DNA of 64,000 nt, taken from Bacteroidales bacterium (GTDB taxonomy: Bacteria > Bacteroidota > Bacteroidia > Bacteroidales > UBA932). Position 1 is the stretch's first letter, and each line of letters starts with the position of its first letter. The position numbers and the translations under genes were made by a program. The DNA is taken from the NCBI GenBank assembly GCA_017429205.1, contig JAFRPH010000016.1, forward strand, positions 1-64,000, in the 5' to 3' direction. Under the pieces are notes generated by a model. It worked only from the letters and a program-made list of their open reading frames with translations, had not been told where the DNA came from and ran no database searches. This document shows positions 43,614 through 52,158 of this stretch, one piece after another.

Positions 43614-44546
43614 TCAGGTATTTGACCAGGAAACGCGGCATTGGTCGCCGATAATCTGCTTCACCTCCTGCACGAGCTGCCAATCGATGGGCTCGTCCAT
43701 ATAGGCGACATTCTTCCGGAGATTGTCGGGATTGGTGGTGCTGAAGAGGGTGGAGGCGATGCGCGGGTTCTGCAGGGAGAACTGCATCGCGAGCTTCTCG
43801 ATGGGGTAGTCCTTGGCGGCGCAGTGCGCGGCGGCGCGCCGGCAGGCCTCCACCAGCGCCTTCGGCGCGGGGTGCCAGGCCGGCACGCCCCGCTGCGTCA
43901 GCAGCCCCATCGAGAACGGCGACGCGTTGATGACGCCGATGCCGCGGTCCTCGAAGAAGTCCAGGAAATCCACGAGCTTGTCGTCGTTCAGGCAGTAATG
44001 GCAGAAATTGAGCACGCTTTCCACCGTTCCGGCGGGCACGTGTTCGACCATCCATTTCAGGTTCTCGAGCTGCAAGTCCGTGATGCCCACGTGCTTGACG
44101 ACGCCTTCCTCGCGGAGCTTGACAAGTGCGGGAAGCGTCTCATTGGCAACTTGTTGGAGGTCCGAGAACTCGATGTCGTGGACATTGATCAGGTCGACAT
44201 AATCGATGTTGAGGCGCTCCATGCTCTCGTACACGCTGCGCGTGACGCGTCCGGCAGAATAGTCCCAGGTATTGTGGCCGTCCTCGCCGTAGCGGCCCAC
44301 TTTCGTGGACAGGAAGAACTTGTCCCGTGGGATGTCCTTCAGCGCTTTCCCGAGCACGGTTTCGGCCTTGTAATAGCCGTAGTAGGGGGAGACGTCGATG
44401 AAATTGATGCCGGCGTCGATGGCGGCGAAAACGGCCTTGACGCCCTTCGCCTCCTCGAAATCGTGGAAGACGCCGCCCAGGGAGGAGGCGCCGAACCCGA
44501 TGGCGGACAGCCGCATGCCGGTCTTGCCCAATTCGCGGTAGATCAT
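43614..44546 (-). CDS. Aldo-keto reductase (L-galactose / L-fucose dehydrogenase-like)
   Basis: This 310-aa NAD(P)-dependent enzyme has GASSLGGVF near residue 21, FIDVSPYYGYYKAE with the catalytic Tyr (about 57), STKVGRY with the catalytic Lys and HVGITDLQ. The pattern resembles L-galactose or D-threo-aldose dehydrogenases, which oxidise sugars to lactones. The start is the ATG at 44546 (MIYRELGKTG), 11 bases after the upstream dehydrogenase stop; the longer frame reads into that gene. The amidohydrolase follows 4 bases downstream. Confidence 0.85.
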   Translation of the reverse strand: MIYRELGKTGMRLSAIGFGASSLGGVFHDFEEAKGVKAVFAAIDAGINFIDVSPYYGYYKAETVLGKALKDIPRDKFFLSTKVGRYGEDGHNTWDYSAGRVTRSVYESMERLNIDYVDLINVHDIEFSDLQQVANETLPALVKLREEGVVKHVGITDLQLENLKWMVEHVPAGTVESVLNFCHYCLNDDKLVDFLDFFEDRGIGVINASPFSMGLLTQRGVPAWHPAPKALVEACRRAAAHCAAKDYPIEKLAMQFSLQNPRIASTLFSTTNPDNLRKNVAYMDEPIDWQLVQEVKQIIGDQCRVSWSNT

Positions 44547-44557
44547 AACGTGGGGTG

Positions 44558-45574
44558 TTAGAATTCGACGAGGATCCGGAAAACCTTTCCGGGGTTTTCG
44601 TGCCAATGCCGCATCGCGTCAGCCGCCTCTTCGGGCTTGACGACGGAGGTGATTAGGCGGTCGTAGGGGCAGGTCCCGCCCTGGAGATAGGCGATGACGG
44701 CCCGGAAATCTTCCGGACAGGCATTGCGGGAACCGTAGATGTTCAGTTCTTTCTTGACGAAGTCGGGGGTGCGGAAGGTGGTCTGGTCCTTGGCATAGCC
44801 GATGAAGACGACGCGGCCCGTGAAGCCGACATTGGCGATGGCCTGCCGCTGTGTCTCGGGCAGTCCCACGGCTTCGATGACGACGTCCGCCAGCAGCCCG
44901 TTGGTCAGTTCCGAGATGCCTTCCTGCACGTCCTCATAGGCGGTATTGACGGTATACTTGGCCCCGACCGCCTTCGCGACTTCCAGTTTCTCGTCGTCGA
45001 TGTCCATCGCGACGACCGTCGCCCCGCGGAGCGCGGCCCCGATGATGGCGCCCATCCCGATCATTCCGCAGCCGAATACGGCCACGACGTCATTCTCCGT
45101 GACCTGGGCCCGGCTCACGGCGTGGAAGCCGACGCTCAGGGGTTCGACCAGGGCGCAGTGGCGGACTTCAAGTCCCTCGGTCACGATGACTTTCTGCCAG
45201 GGAACCGCAAAGAATTCCCGCATCGCACCGTCCCGCTGGACGCCCAGTGTCTCGTTGAACTCGCAAGCGTTGAAGCGGCCGTTCCGGCAGGCGGCGCAGT
45301 GGCCGCAGGCGGTGTACGGATCGACGGTGACGGTCAGGCCGGGGCGGAGCGTGTCGGGAACGCCGGGGCCGACGGCGGCGATCTCCGCGCCCACTTCGTG
45401 GCCGGGGATCACGCCGGCCTTCGCCATCGCGTTCCCCCCGCGCCAGGTGTTCAAATCGCTCCCGCAGAATCCGACATACCGGATGCGCAGCAGCACTTCG
45501 CCTTCCCCGCAAGCGGGCTTCTCCATTTCGAGGACGTTCAAGTCGAACGGCTGGGTGATCTGAATCGCTTTCAT
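44558..45574 (-). CDS. Zinc-dependent alcohol dehydrogenase (sorbitol/threonine dehydrogenase type)
   Basis: This protein of about 338 aa belongs to the medium-chain dehydrogenase family. Catalytic zinc residues are in GFCGSD and PGHEVGAEI, the structural zinc cysteines in CGHCAACRNGRFNAC (about 90-104), and the cofactor-binding FGCGMIGMGAI at about 163-173. It probably oxidises a sugar alcohol or hydroxy acid. Two adjacent ATGs are possible (start 45574 or 45577). A TATATTTG -7 box lies only 4-7 bases upstream. Confidence 0.87.
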   Translation of the reverse strand: MKAIQITQPFDLNVLEMEKPACGEGEVLLRIRYVGFCGSDLNTWRGGNAMAKAGVIPGHEVGAEIAAVGPGVPDTLRPGLTVTVDPYTACGHCAACRNGRFNACEFNETLGVQRDGAMREFFAVPWQKVIVTEGLEVRHCALVEPLSVGFHAVSRAQVTENDVVAVFGCGMIGMGAIIGAALRGATVVAMDIDDEKLEVAKAVGAKYTVNTAYEDVQEGISELTNGLLADVVIEAVGLPETQRQAIANVGFTGRVVFIGYAKDQTTFRTPDFVKKELNIYGSRNACPEDFRAVIAYLQGGTCPYDRLITSVVKPEEAADAMRHWHENPGKVFRILVEF

Positions 45575-45581
45575 CATGACA

Positions 45582-45590
45582 CAAATATAC
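45582..45590 (-). promoter_or_regulatory. -7 box just before the dehydrogenase ATG
   Basis: On the minus strand this reads TATATTTG, four bases before the first of two adjacent ATGs. It predicts a leaderless transcript. Confidence 0.5.
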
Positions 45591-45630
45591 GAAATCGCAC
45601 CGAAATGAACTGACATTCGCGGAAAAATCG

Positions 45631-45638
45631 TATATTTG
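45631..45638 (+). promoter_or_regulatory. -7 box of M28 peptidase gene
   Basis: TATATTTG, about 41 bases before the ATG at 45680. It is divergent to the dehydrogenase promoter. Confidence 0.5.
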
Positions 45639-45679
45639 ATGATTAGAGAACCCAAACTGTTTTTTCTAACCGATCATCG

Positions 45680-46942
45680 ATGATAAAGAAAGCCTTGCTT
45701 CTCCTTTTCCTGGCGGCCGCCGCCGTGCAGGGGAGCGCCCAGGACCTGGCGCAGTACAAGAAGGTGGTCAAGGAGCTGAGCTCTTCACGATATCAGGGTC
45801 GCGGCTATGCCCGCGACGGGGCGAACAAGGCCGGCAAGTACCTGGAGAAGGCCTATCGCAAGGCCGGGGCCGATGCGGTCACCCGCCAGCATTTCACCTT
45901 GGACATCAACACCTTCGCCGGGGACATGAAACTCTCCGTCGACGGCCGGAAGATGGTCCCCGGAACGGACTTCACCGTCCGGGAGTACTGCCCGGGCGTG
46001 CGCGGAAACTTCCCGCTCTACCATATCGACACCCTCCATTACGATGCCGCGAAGATCTTCGCCGATCTGGCGAAGCCCGAGTACAAGGACGCGTTCGTCG
46101 TGTGCGATTTCTGGTTCACCTACAAGCACCGGGAAGACTTCCAGAAGCTCCAGAGCGCAGACGGCGCCCCGAACCGGGGCCTCATCCTGACCTGGGACGA
46201 GCCCCTGAAGTTCTACAAGGCCTATGGCGAGAAGGTGAACCCCAAGCCGGTCGTCTGGCTCCTGTCGAAGCAGGTCCCCAAGGGCTCCAAGAGCATCTTC
46301 GTGGACATCGACAACAAGTTCTACAAGAATTACCAGTGCTTCAATGTCATCGCCTCGGTGGAGGGCGCCCGCCACGACAGCTGTTACGTGTTCACGGCCC
46401 ATTACGACCACCTGGGCAACCTCGGCCGCCGGGTGTTCTATCCCGGGGCCAATGACAACGCCTCCGGCACGGCCACCCTGGTCACGCTGGCGGCCTATTT
46501 CGCGCAGCATCGGCCCAAGTACGACATCCTGTTCATCGCCTTCTCCGGCGAGGATGCGAATCTCCGCGGCTCGGAGTACTATGCGCAGCATCCGGTCTTC
46601 CCGCTGGAAATGATCCGGTACCTGATCAACGTGGACATGATCGGCGACAACAACCCCGTCCTGTACTGCGAGACCAGCGACCAGGGACAGCGGGGCTTCG
46701 AACTGATCGAGCGCATCAACGCGGAGAAGGGCTATTTCAAGTCCCTGAACCACGGCAAGCTCGCGGCGAACAGCGACCATTATCCCTTCGCCCAGCGCGG
46801 GATTCCCTGCATCTTCTTCGAAGACGAGGATGGCGCCGCCTTCCCGTATTACCACACGCCGCTGGACAACTGGAAGAATGCCGTTTTCGACAGCTATGAG
46901 CCGGTGTTCAAGCTGATTACCGATTTCATCGAACAATATTAA
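45680..46942 (+). CDS. M28 family zinc aminopeptidase, exported
   Basis: This 420-aa protein has a signal peptide (1-20, GSAQ). Metal ligands and catalytic residues are visible: AHYDHLG (His and Asp, about 236-242), GANDNASG (Asp), FSGEDANLRGS (Glu-Asp pair, about 292), NVDMIGDN (Asp) and YYHTPLDN (His, about 395). It removes N-terminal amino acids in the periplasm. It is the fifth exported peptidase type in the window (with S46, M15, M16 and S9), pointing to peptide-based nutrition. Confidence 0.92.
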   Translation: MIKKALLLLFLAAAAVQGSAQDLAQYKKVVKELSSSRYQGRGYARDGANKAGKYLEKAYRKAGADAVTRQHFTLDINTFAGDMKLSVDGRKMVPGTDFTVREYCPGVRGNFPLYHIDTLHYDAAKIFADLAKPEYKDAFVVCDFWFTYKHREDFQKLQSADGAPNRGLILTWDEPLKFYKAYGEKVNPKPVVWLLSKQVPKGSKSIFVDIDNKFYKNYQCFNVIASVEGARHDSCYVFTAHYDHLGNLGRRVFYPGANDNASGTATLVTLAAYFAQHRPKYDILFIAFSGEDANLRGSEYYAQHPVFPLEMIRYLINVDMIGDNNPVLYCETSDQGQRGFELIERINAEKGYFKSLNHGKLAANSDHYPFAQRGIPCIFFEDEDGAAFPYYHTPLDNWKNAVFDSYEPVFKLITDFIEQY

Positions 46943-46957
46943 CACCCCGATACCCCT

Positions 46958-48916
46958 ATGCTTATCGTCCTGAAACTTCTCGGCTCGATCGCCCTCCTGA
47001 TCTATGGCATGAAAGTGATGAGCGAAGCCCTCCAGAAGATGGCGGGCCCGCAGCTGCGTCATCTGCTGGGCGCGATGACTACCAACCGCTTCTCCGGCGT
47101 CGCCACCGGCGCGCTCGTGACCGTCGCGGTCCAGTCCTCCGCCGCCACCACCGTGATGACGGTGTCCTTCGTGAACGCGGCCCTGCTCACGCTCACGCAG
47201 GCCATTTCCATCATCATGGGCGCGAACATCGGTACGACGATGAGCGCGTGGATCATGTCGGCCGGTTTCTCCTTCAACATGGCGGACGTGGTGTGGCCGG
47301 CCTTCCTCGCGGGCATCATCCTGATCCAGCTGGGCAAGCACCGCTACATCGGCGATTTCCTCTTCGGCCTCAGCTTCCTGCTCTTTGCGCTGGGTATGCT
47401 CAAGCAGACGGGCGTGGAGATGGACCTGGCCAGCAAACCGGCCGTCGTCGCCTTCTTCTCGAGCTTCAAGACCAATTACGGGACCATCCTGCTGTTCCTG
47501 CTGATCGGCACGATCCTGACGGCGATGGTGCAGAGTTCCGCCGCGCTGATGGCCATCACGATGGTCCTGTGCGCAACAGGGGCGATCTCCATCTACCAAG
47601 GTATCGCGCTGGTGATGGGTGAGAACATCGGCACCACGGTCACGGCGAACCTCGCCGCGATGAGCGCGAACACGCAGGCGCGAAGGACCGCCATGGCGCA
47701 CCTGGTCTTCAACGTGTTCGGCGTCATCTGGGTGCTCATCTTCTTCTTCCCGTTCATCCGGATGGTCTGCGGCATCGTGGGCCTGGATCCGAACGCCGCC
47801 GAGCAGAATCCCACCCAGCTCTCCTTCGCGCTGGCGACCTTCCATACCTGCTTCAACCTCATCAACACCGCCATCCTCATCTGGTTCATCCCGCAGATCG
47901 AGAAGCTCGTGTGCTTCCTGATCAAGCCCAAGAAGACCGAGGAGGAGGACGAGTTCCGCCTGCAGTACATCCGCGGCGGTATCATGAAGACCCCGGAAAT
48001 CTCCGTCCTGCAGGCGCAGAAGGAGATCGTGGTCTTCGGCGAACGGATGGAACGGATGTTCGGGATGGTGAAGGAACTCTACGGCATCCAGGACGAGCAG
48101 GCCTTCGACAAGCTCTTCGACCGCATCAAGAAGGTCGAGGAGGTGAGCGACAAGATGGAGAACGAGATCGGCCGCTACCTCGGCGACGTGGGTTCCGCCC
48201 ATCTGTCCGACGACACCAAGCAGAAGATCCGCGCGATGCTCCGCCAGATCGGCGAACTCGAGTCCGTGGGCGACAGCTGCTTCAACCTGGCCCGCATCCT
48301 GCGCCGCAAGCGGGAGAACAAGGTCGTGTTCGGCGAAGAGCTGGAGGCCGGCGTGGCCGCGATGTTCGCCCTCGTCGACGAAGCCCTGGCCCGGATGAAC
48401 GAATCGCTGTCCGGCCGCCGGGAGGACGTCTCCATCGCCGACTCCGAGGATGTCGAGCGCCGCATCAACGCCTGCCGGAACGGGCTCAAGCAGAAGAACA
48501 TCGAGAACCTGGACGCCCAGGTGTACGGATACGACCTCGGCACCGTGTTCTCCGACCTCATCGGCGAATGCGAGAAGACCGGCGACTACATCATCAACGT
48601 CGTGGAAGCCCGTCTGGGCGCCGTCCGCAACGGTATCCGTTTCCGTGGCCTGCAGATCGACCCGGACGCCAAGGAAGTCACCGTGGACGGCGAGGCCGTG
48701 GACCTGTCCATCCACGAGTACAACCTGCTGAAACTGTTCCTGGAGAACGTGGGTGACACCTTTACGGCCGAAGACCTGCACAAGAAGTGCTGGTCCGAGA
48801 ACACCACCACCAATGTGCGGGTGGTCGACACCTACATCAACCGCCTCCGCCGCAAGATCGGCCCTTATGCCGACAATGTGATCACCAAGGAAGGGGAGGG
48901 GTACTGCTTCCAGTAG
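46958..48916 (+). CDS. Na/Pi cotransporter - PhoU - winged-helix DNA-binding fusion
   Basis: This 652-aa protein has three parts in one uninterrupted frame. Residues about 1-330 form a NptA/PhoU-type sodium:phosphate transporter core with two inverted QSS repeats (VAVQSSAATTV at about 52 and MVQSSAALMAI at about 190). Residues about 350-545 are a PhoU-like helical domain (QAQKEIVVFGERMERM, KKVEEVSDKMENEIGRYL). Residues about 560-652 match the OmpR/PhoB winged helix: LSIHEYNLLKLFLENVGDTF, RVVDTYINRLRRKIG and a final KEGEGYCF. The transporter-PhoU pair is common; the added DNA-binding domain is not usual to my knowledge. It could be a membrane-tethered phosphate sensor-regulator. No receiver domain is present. 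Confidence 0.9.
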   Translation: MLIVLKLLGSIALLIYGMKVMSEALQKMAGPQLRHLLGAMTTNRFSGVATGALVTVAVQSSAATTVMTVSFVNAALLTLTQAISIIMGANIGTTMSAWIMSAGFSFNMADVVWPAFLAGIILIQLGKHRYIGDFLFGLSFLLFALGMLKQTGVEMDLASKPAVVAFFSSFKTNYGTILLFLLIGTILTAMVQSSAALMAITMVLCATGAISIYQGIALVMGENIGTTVTANLAAMSANTQARRTAMAHLVFNVFGVIWVLIFFFPFIRMVCGIVGLDPNAAEQNPTQLSFALATFHTCFNLINTAILIWFIPQIEKLVCFLIKPKKTEEEDEFRLQYIRGGIMKTPEISVLQAQKEIVVFGERMERMFGMVKELYGIQDEQAFDKLFDRIKKVEEVSDKMENEIGRYLGDVGSAHLSDDTKQKIRAMLRQIGELESVGDSCFNLARILRRKRENKVVFGEELEAGVAAMFALVDEALARMNESLSGRREDVSIADSEDVERRINACRNGLKQKNIENLDAQVYGYDLGTVFSDLIGECEKTGDYIINVVEARLGAVRNGIRFRGLQIDPDAKEVTVDGEAVDLSIHEYNLLKLFLENVGDTFTAEDLHKKCWSENTTTNVRVVDTYINRLRRKIGPYADNVITKEGEGYCFQ

Positions 48917-48925
48917 CCTGTCCCC

Positions 48926-49366
48926 TTACATAAGCATCGCTTCACAACCTTCCAGGATATCTTGGAAGGTTGTTTCGAAATCCCCCGTATACCACGGGTC
49001 CGCGACGTCCCGGCCGACGCCCGTGTAGGACATCATCAGGTGGATCTTCCCGTCCGGGTCGTCGGGAATGATCCGCTTGATGAGCCGGAGGTTCCAGGCG
49101 TCCATGCAGATGATGCGGTCGAAGCGGTCGTAATCGGCCCGGGTCACCTGCCGGGCGCGCTTCTCCTTGTCGAAAGGAACGCCGTGCTGCGACAGGCAGC
49201 GCTTGGCCGGCGGATAGATGGGATTGCCGATCTCTTCCGTGGAGACGGCGGCGGATTCGATATGCCAGGCCCCTTCCTGGCCGCGGCTGCGCACCAGGGC
49301 TTTCAGGATGAATTCGGCCATCGGGCTGCGGCAGATGTTGCCGTGGCAGACGAACAGGACTCTCAT
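48926..49366 (-). CDS. Low-molecular-weight protein tyrosine phosphatase
   Basis: This 146-aa phosphatase has the N-terminal P-loop VCHGNICRSP (Cys7 or so nucleophile, CxxxxxRS) and the general-acid Asp in DPWYTGDF near residue 122. Such enzymes often control capsule or exopolysaccharide tyrosine kinases. Its ATG overlaps the upstream AlkD-like gene stop as ATGA, so they form a two-gene operon. A palindrome near its 3' end (48944-48973) may serve as a terminator. Confidence 0.92.
   Translation of the reverse strand: MRVLFVCHGNICRSPMAEFILKALVRSRGQEGAWHIESAAVSTEEIGNPIYPPAKRCLSQHGVPFDKEKRARQVTRADYDRFDRIICMDAWNLRLIKRIIPDDPDGKIHLMMSYTGVGRDVADPWYTGDFETTFQDILEGCEAMLM
48944..48975. terminator. Palindrome between convergent genes, inside the phosphatase 3' end
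   Basis: ACAACCTTCCA (48944-48954) and TGGAAGGTTGT (48963-48973) form an 11-bp stem that can extend inward. TTT follows on the plus strand, 28 bases after the cotransporter stop. It is a candidate terminator for that gene and overlaps phosphatase codons. Confidence 0.5.
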
Positions 49367-50100
49367 TTCTTCAGGTATTGTTGGCGTTCCGCTTCGGGGA
49401 ATTTTTCGATGGCATAACGGAGCATCGTCCGGGGCATTTCCCGGTAACGGGGCTCCAGATAATGGACGAGGGCTTCCTTGTCTCGTTTTCCGGCCTCCCG
49501 AAGCAGCCAGCCCACGGCCTTGTGGATGAGGTCGTGCGGGTGATGAAGCAGGATGTCGGCGATGTCAAAAGTGTCCTGCAGCTGCCCGTGCCGGACGAAC
49601 GTCATCGTGCTCACGATGCCGATGCGCTGCTCCCAGAGGGTCTTTCCGTTCCGGGCCAGGTCATACAGCAGCTGCCGGTCCTTGTCCAGCAGCCACACTC
49701 CAAGCAGGGGATAGCAGCTCAGGTCCACCAAATCCCAGTTGTTGATCCGGTCGGTATGGGCGAGGTAGAAATCGACGCAGGCCTGCTGCGTCATTCCGGG
49801 CGGTTCCTGAGCTTGTCGAAGGACGCCCGGGAATCTCATCGCATGCGCAAAGATCTCCACCAGCGCCAGCAGCGCGGCGAGACGCACCTCGTGAAACTCG
49901 CTGGCTATGCATTCTTCCAAGTCCTGCAGGCTGGTTTCCCGCCAACAGGCCTTCACGACCTCCCGCGTCACGGGCACCTTGATTCCGAGGAACTTGTCGC
50001 CCTCGCCGTACTGTCCGGGCCCCGTCTTAAAGAACCGGGACAGCCCTTCCACCTGGCTCGCATCGGCCCGTGCGGTGATTTCTTGAAGAAGCTTGTTCAT
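49363..50100 (-). CDS. DNA alkylation repair enzyme, AlkD-like
   Basis: This 245-aa all-helical HEAT-like protein shows KFLGIKVPVTREVVKA, HEVRLAALLALVE, INNWDLVDLSC and HPHDLIHKAVGWLLREAGKRD, which are typical of AlkD glycosylases that excise alkylated bases. Residues about 100-115 (RFPGVLRQAQEPPGMT) are an insert encoded by a palindromic repeat (49793-49834). The start at 50100 follows a -7 box by five bases; upstream in-frame ATG lies before the promoter. It overlaps the downstream phosphatase start. Confidence 0.88.
   Translation of the reverse strand: MNKLLQEITARADASQVEGLSRFFKTGPGQYGEGDKFLGIKVPVTREVVKACWRETSLQDLEECIASEFHEVRLAALLALVEIFAHAMRFPGVLRQAQEPPGMTQQACVDFYLAHTDRINNWDLVDLSCYPLLGVWLLDKDRQLLYDLARNGKTLWEQRIGIVSTMTFVRHGQLQDTFDIADILLHHPHDLIHKAVGWLLREAGKRDKEALVHYLEPRYREMPRTMLRYAIEKFPEAERQQYLKK
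49793..49834. repeat. Palindromic repeat inserted in frame in the alkD-like gene
   Basis: ATTCCGGGCG (49793-49802) and CGCCCGGGAAT (49824-49834) flank a core with CCTGAGCTTGTCGAAGGA, a motif I recognise as a common dispersed bacterial repeat. It adds about 14 residues without breaking the frame. Confidence 0.6.
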
Positions 50101-50105
50101 GGGCA

Positions 50106-50113
50106 CAAATGTA
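50106..50113 (-). promoter_or_regulatory. -7 box five bases before the alkD-like ATG
   Basis: On the minus strand this reads TACATTTG, then five bases, then ATG (50100). Predicted leaderless. Confidence 0.5.
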
Positions 50114-50160
50114 CGCTTTTTTTTCGGCAAGGGAGGCGTTCAGGTCTGCGGTTGCCAACT

Positions 50161-51045
50161 TCACTTCCTGAACAGCCCTTTGCTGCCGAGGAAACCTACG
50201 CTTCGGGAAGCCATCGTCATGGCCTCCTTCGCTGCATCTGCCACCGTTTTTCCATCGGCTATGGCATTGATAAAGGCCGATGTAAAGGTGTCGCCGGCAC
50301 CTTCCGCATCAACTACAGCATCGTTCTTCACGCCTTCAATGGCATACCAGTCTCCGCCTTTCTCCTTGATTTTTACGCCATAAGGACCCATTGTCTGAAT
50401 GAAGACCTTGTCCGGGAACGCGTCTGCAAAAAAGACATCCGGAACGTTTTCATCTGAGAACTTGATGATATCACTGAGTCCTACAGCCTCAAGCTCGGCG
50501 TTGGAGGCAACCTTGGACGGCTCGAAGTAAACAAGGGCGCCCCGCTCCTTGAGCCCCCTGGCAAGAGCCCTGTTGCCGGCGGCGGGATCGTCAAAGAAGA
50601 ATACCGCAGGGGCACTCTTCAGGGCCGCGAGAAACGCCGGGGCCTCATCCCTGGCCCTCAGGAAGTGCCTCTTGGGAAAGCGGCTCCCGCCGGGGGAGCC
50701 GGCCCTCACGCTCATCACGTGATTGCCATCAGCATCCTTCTTGTGCGTACAGCGAAGTAGGGTAGTGCCGCCGCCAGGTGTATTACTCACATAAGTGCAG
50801 TCGCAACCGAACATCTTCAGGTCCTCGGTAATCTTCCAACCCTCGGCCGAGTCATCCAGACAAGCCACAGGAAGGACCTTCCAGCCCATGGTGGCCAGCA
50901 TGCACATTACATTCCCGCAGGTGCCGCCGACCTCCTGCAGGACTTCCTTCTCCACAAACGGCCGCATCGCGGGCCACAGCGGGTACTCCCTGACCACAAT
51001 AATGTCCAGATTGAATACTCCGGTTCCTATGATTGTTTTCTCCAT
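50161..51045 (-). CDS. PfkB family carbohydrate kinase
   Basis: This 294-aa kinase has the ribokinase-fold Gly-Gly motif GGTCGNV (about residues 41-47) and the C-terminal catalytic DAEGAGDTFTSAF (about 245-257; Asp base and anion hole). It phosphorylates a sugar or nucleoside; the substrate cannot be read from sequence. The start at 51045 (MEKTIIGTG) fits the family. It stands at the edge of the accessory block and has no metabolic partner nearby. Confidence 0.88.
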   Translation of the reverse strand: MEKTIIGTGVFNLDIIVVREYPLWPAMRPFVEKEVLQEVGGTCGNVMCMLATMGWKVLPVACLDDSAEGWKITEDLKMFGCDCTYVSNTPGGGTTLLRCTHKKDADGNHVMSVRAGSPGGSRFPKRHFLRARDEAPAFLAALKSAPAVFFFDDPAAGNRALARGLKERGALVYFEPSKVASNAELEAVGLSDIIKFSDENVPDVFFADAFPDKVFIQTMGPYGVKIKEKGGDWYAIEGVKNDAVVDAEGAGDTFTSAFINAIADGKTVADAAKEAMTMASRSVGFLGSKGLFRK

Positions 51046-51100
51046 GATTACACCATACACGGGCAGCCCTCGATTATGCTCATCATTGCCGCTTGGTTTC

Positions 51101-52156
51101 CTAATAGATTATCGACCTTGCTTCACATTCCCTCATCACCGCCTCCTCACAAGGACAACCGTCGAAAGCATCGGAACTGACGCTCTTCAGGCTTTCGGGC
51201 AGGGAGACGTCAGTGAGGGCTGTGCATTCCCTGAAGGCGCGTTCCTGGATTTCCTCAACGCCCTCCGGAATCACCACGCTGGTGAGGCCGGTGCAGCCGT
51301 AGAATGCTCCAAATTTGATCACTTTTACGCTTCCCGGGATATCGACTCGCACGAGATTCCGGCAGTCGGCGAAGGCGCATTCCTCAATCTCGGTCGAGCC
51401 ATCCGGGATGACCGCGTGCCCGTTTTCGTCAATGAGGGAAAGGCCTACGCGGGCGTCCTCTTCCAGCTTTGAATCCTCCTGCTGCCTCGGCTGCTTTTGC
51501 TCATTGAACCAGGCAAGGCACTCTTCCTCGCTGATTTCCACCTCGGGGTGATTGCTATGGAAGTTGTCCCAATCCGCGCCATAGTGGTCCGGGTACAGAT
51601 GTGCCAGCGTCTTCAAGAAGAAGGGATAATCCTCGGCGTCGTATATGGATCCGGACTCGAGATAGATTCTGCGGATTTCACCATCTGAAGGGTCGTAGAT
51701 GGTTGCCGCACCGAATCTGATGAATCGACCGTTGCTATACCAATCGTCATCCAGAAACACTTGGCAGTCATACTGGAGGGCGATGGCTTCCCAATTGGTA
51801 ACTGAGTCAAGATAATCAGCAGGATACCCCATATCTTCAAGGTAAAGACATTCTTCGCCAAGATAGTATGAGAATTTGGCAACAAGTCCCGGGGAATCAT
51901 CCTCAATTCGCACAAATTCGATTCTCCTGACAAATGAATCTTCTTCCTTTGCCTGCCCTGAAAGGTCCGGTATGCCTATGCCCTTGCCTTCCCGGCCGGT
52001 AAACATTTCAAGTTTTGAGTTCATTGTCTCAATGTCATCGCTTTCCTTGATGATATTGTCTACGTTGAAACTTTTCAGTGCCGCATTCATCATCTTGACG
52101 ATACTCTCGCGGGCCCCCCTTACCGTGACGCGGAATAAATCTCCTTCTACGCTCAT
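51101..52156 (-). CDS. Unknown paralogous family member P1 with LRR_5 repeats
   Basis: This 351-aa protein is probably cytosolic (no signal peptide). Residues 1-215 share a pattern with P2-P4: an N-terminal FRVTVRGARESIVKMMNAAL, then an acidic segment, and a mid-chain QYDCQVFLDDDWYSNG near 130-145. Residues about 240-345 hold four BspA-like leucine-rich repeats (LRR_5: IEECAFADCRNLVRVDIPGSV, KFGAFYGCTGLTSVVIPEGV). I do not recognise the N-terminal domain. It follows P2 on the same strand after 2 bases. An interaction or recognition protein is a guess. Confidence 0.72.
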   Translation of the reverse strand: MSVEGDLFRVTVRGARESIVKMMNAALKSFNVDNIIKESDDIETMNSKLEMFTGREGKGIGIPDLSGQAKEEDSFVRRIEFVRIEDDSPGLVAKFSYYLGEECLYLEDMGYPADYLDSVTNWEAIALQYDCQVFLDDDWYSNGRFIRFGAATIYDPSDGEIRRIYLESGSIYDAEDYPFFLKTLAHLYPDHYGADWDNFHSNHPEVEISEEECLAWFNEQKQPRQQEDSKLEEDARVGLSLIDENGHAVIPDGSTEIEECAFADCRNLVRVDIPGSVKVIKFGAFYGCTGLTSVVIPEGVEEIQERAFRECTALTDVSLPESLKSVSSDAFDGCPCEEAVMRECEARSIIY

Positions 52157-52158
52157 AA

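Noticed and set aside
46958..48916. Artefactual fusion by missed stop between cotransporter and a response-regulator gene
   Set aside because: The PhoU-to-winged-helix junction is continuous, in frame, without an internal start signal or receiver domain, and composition does not change across it.
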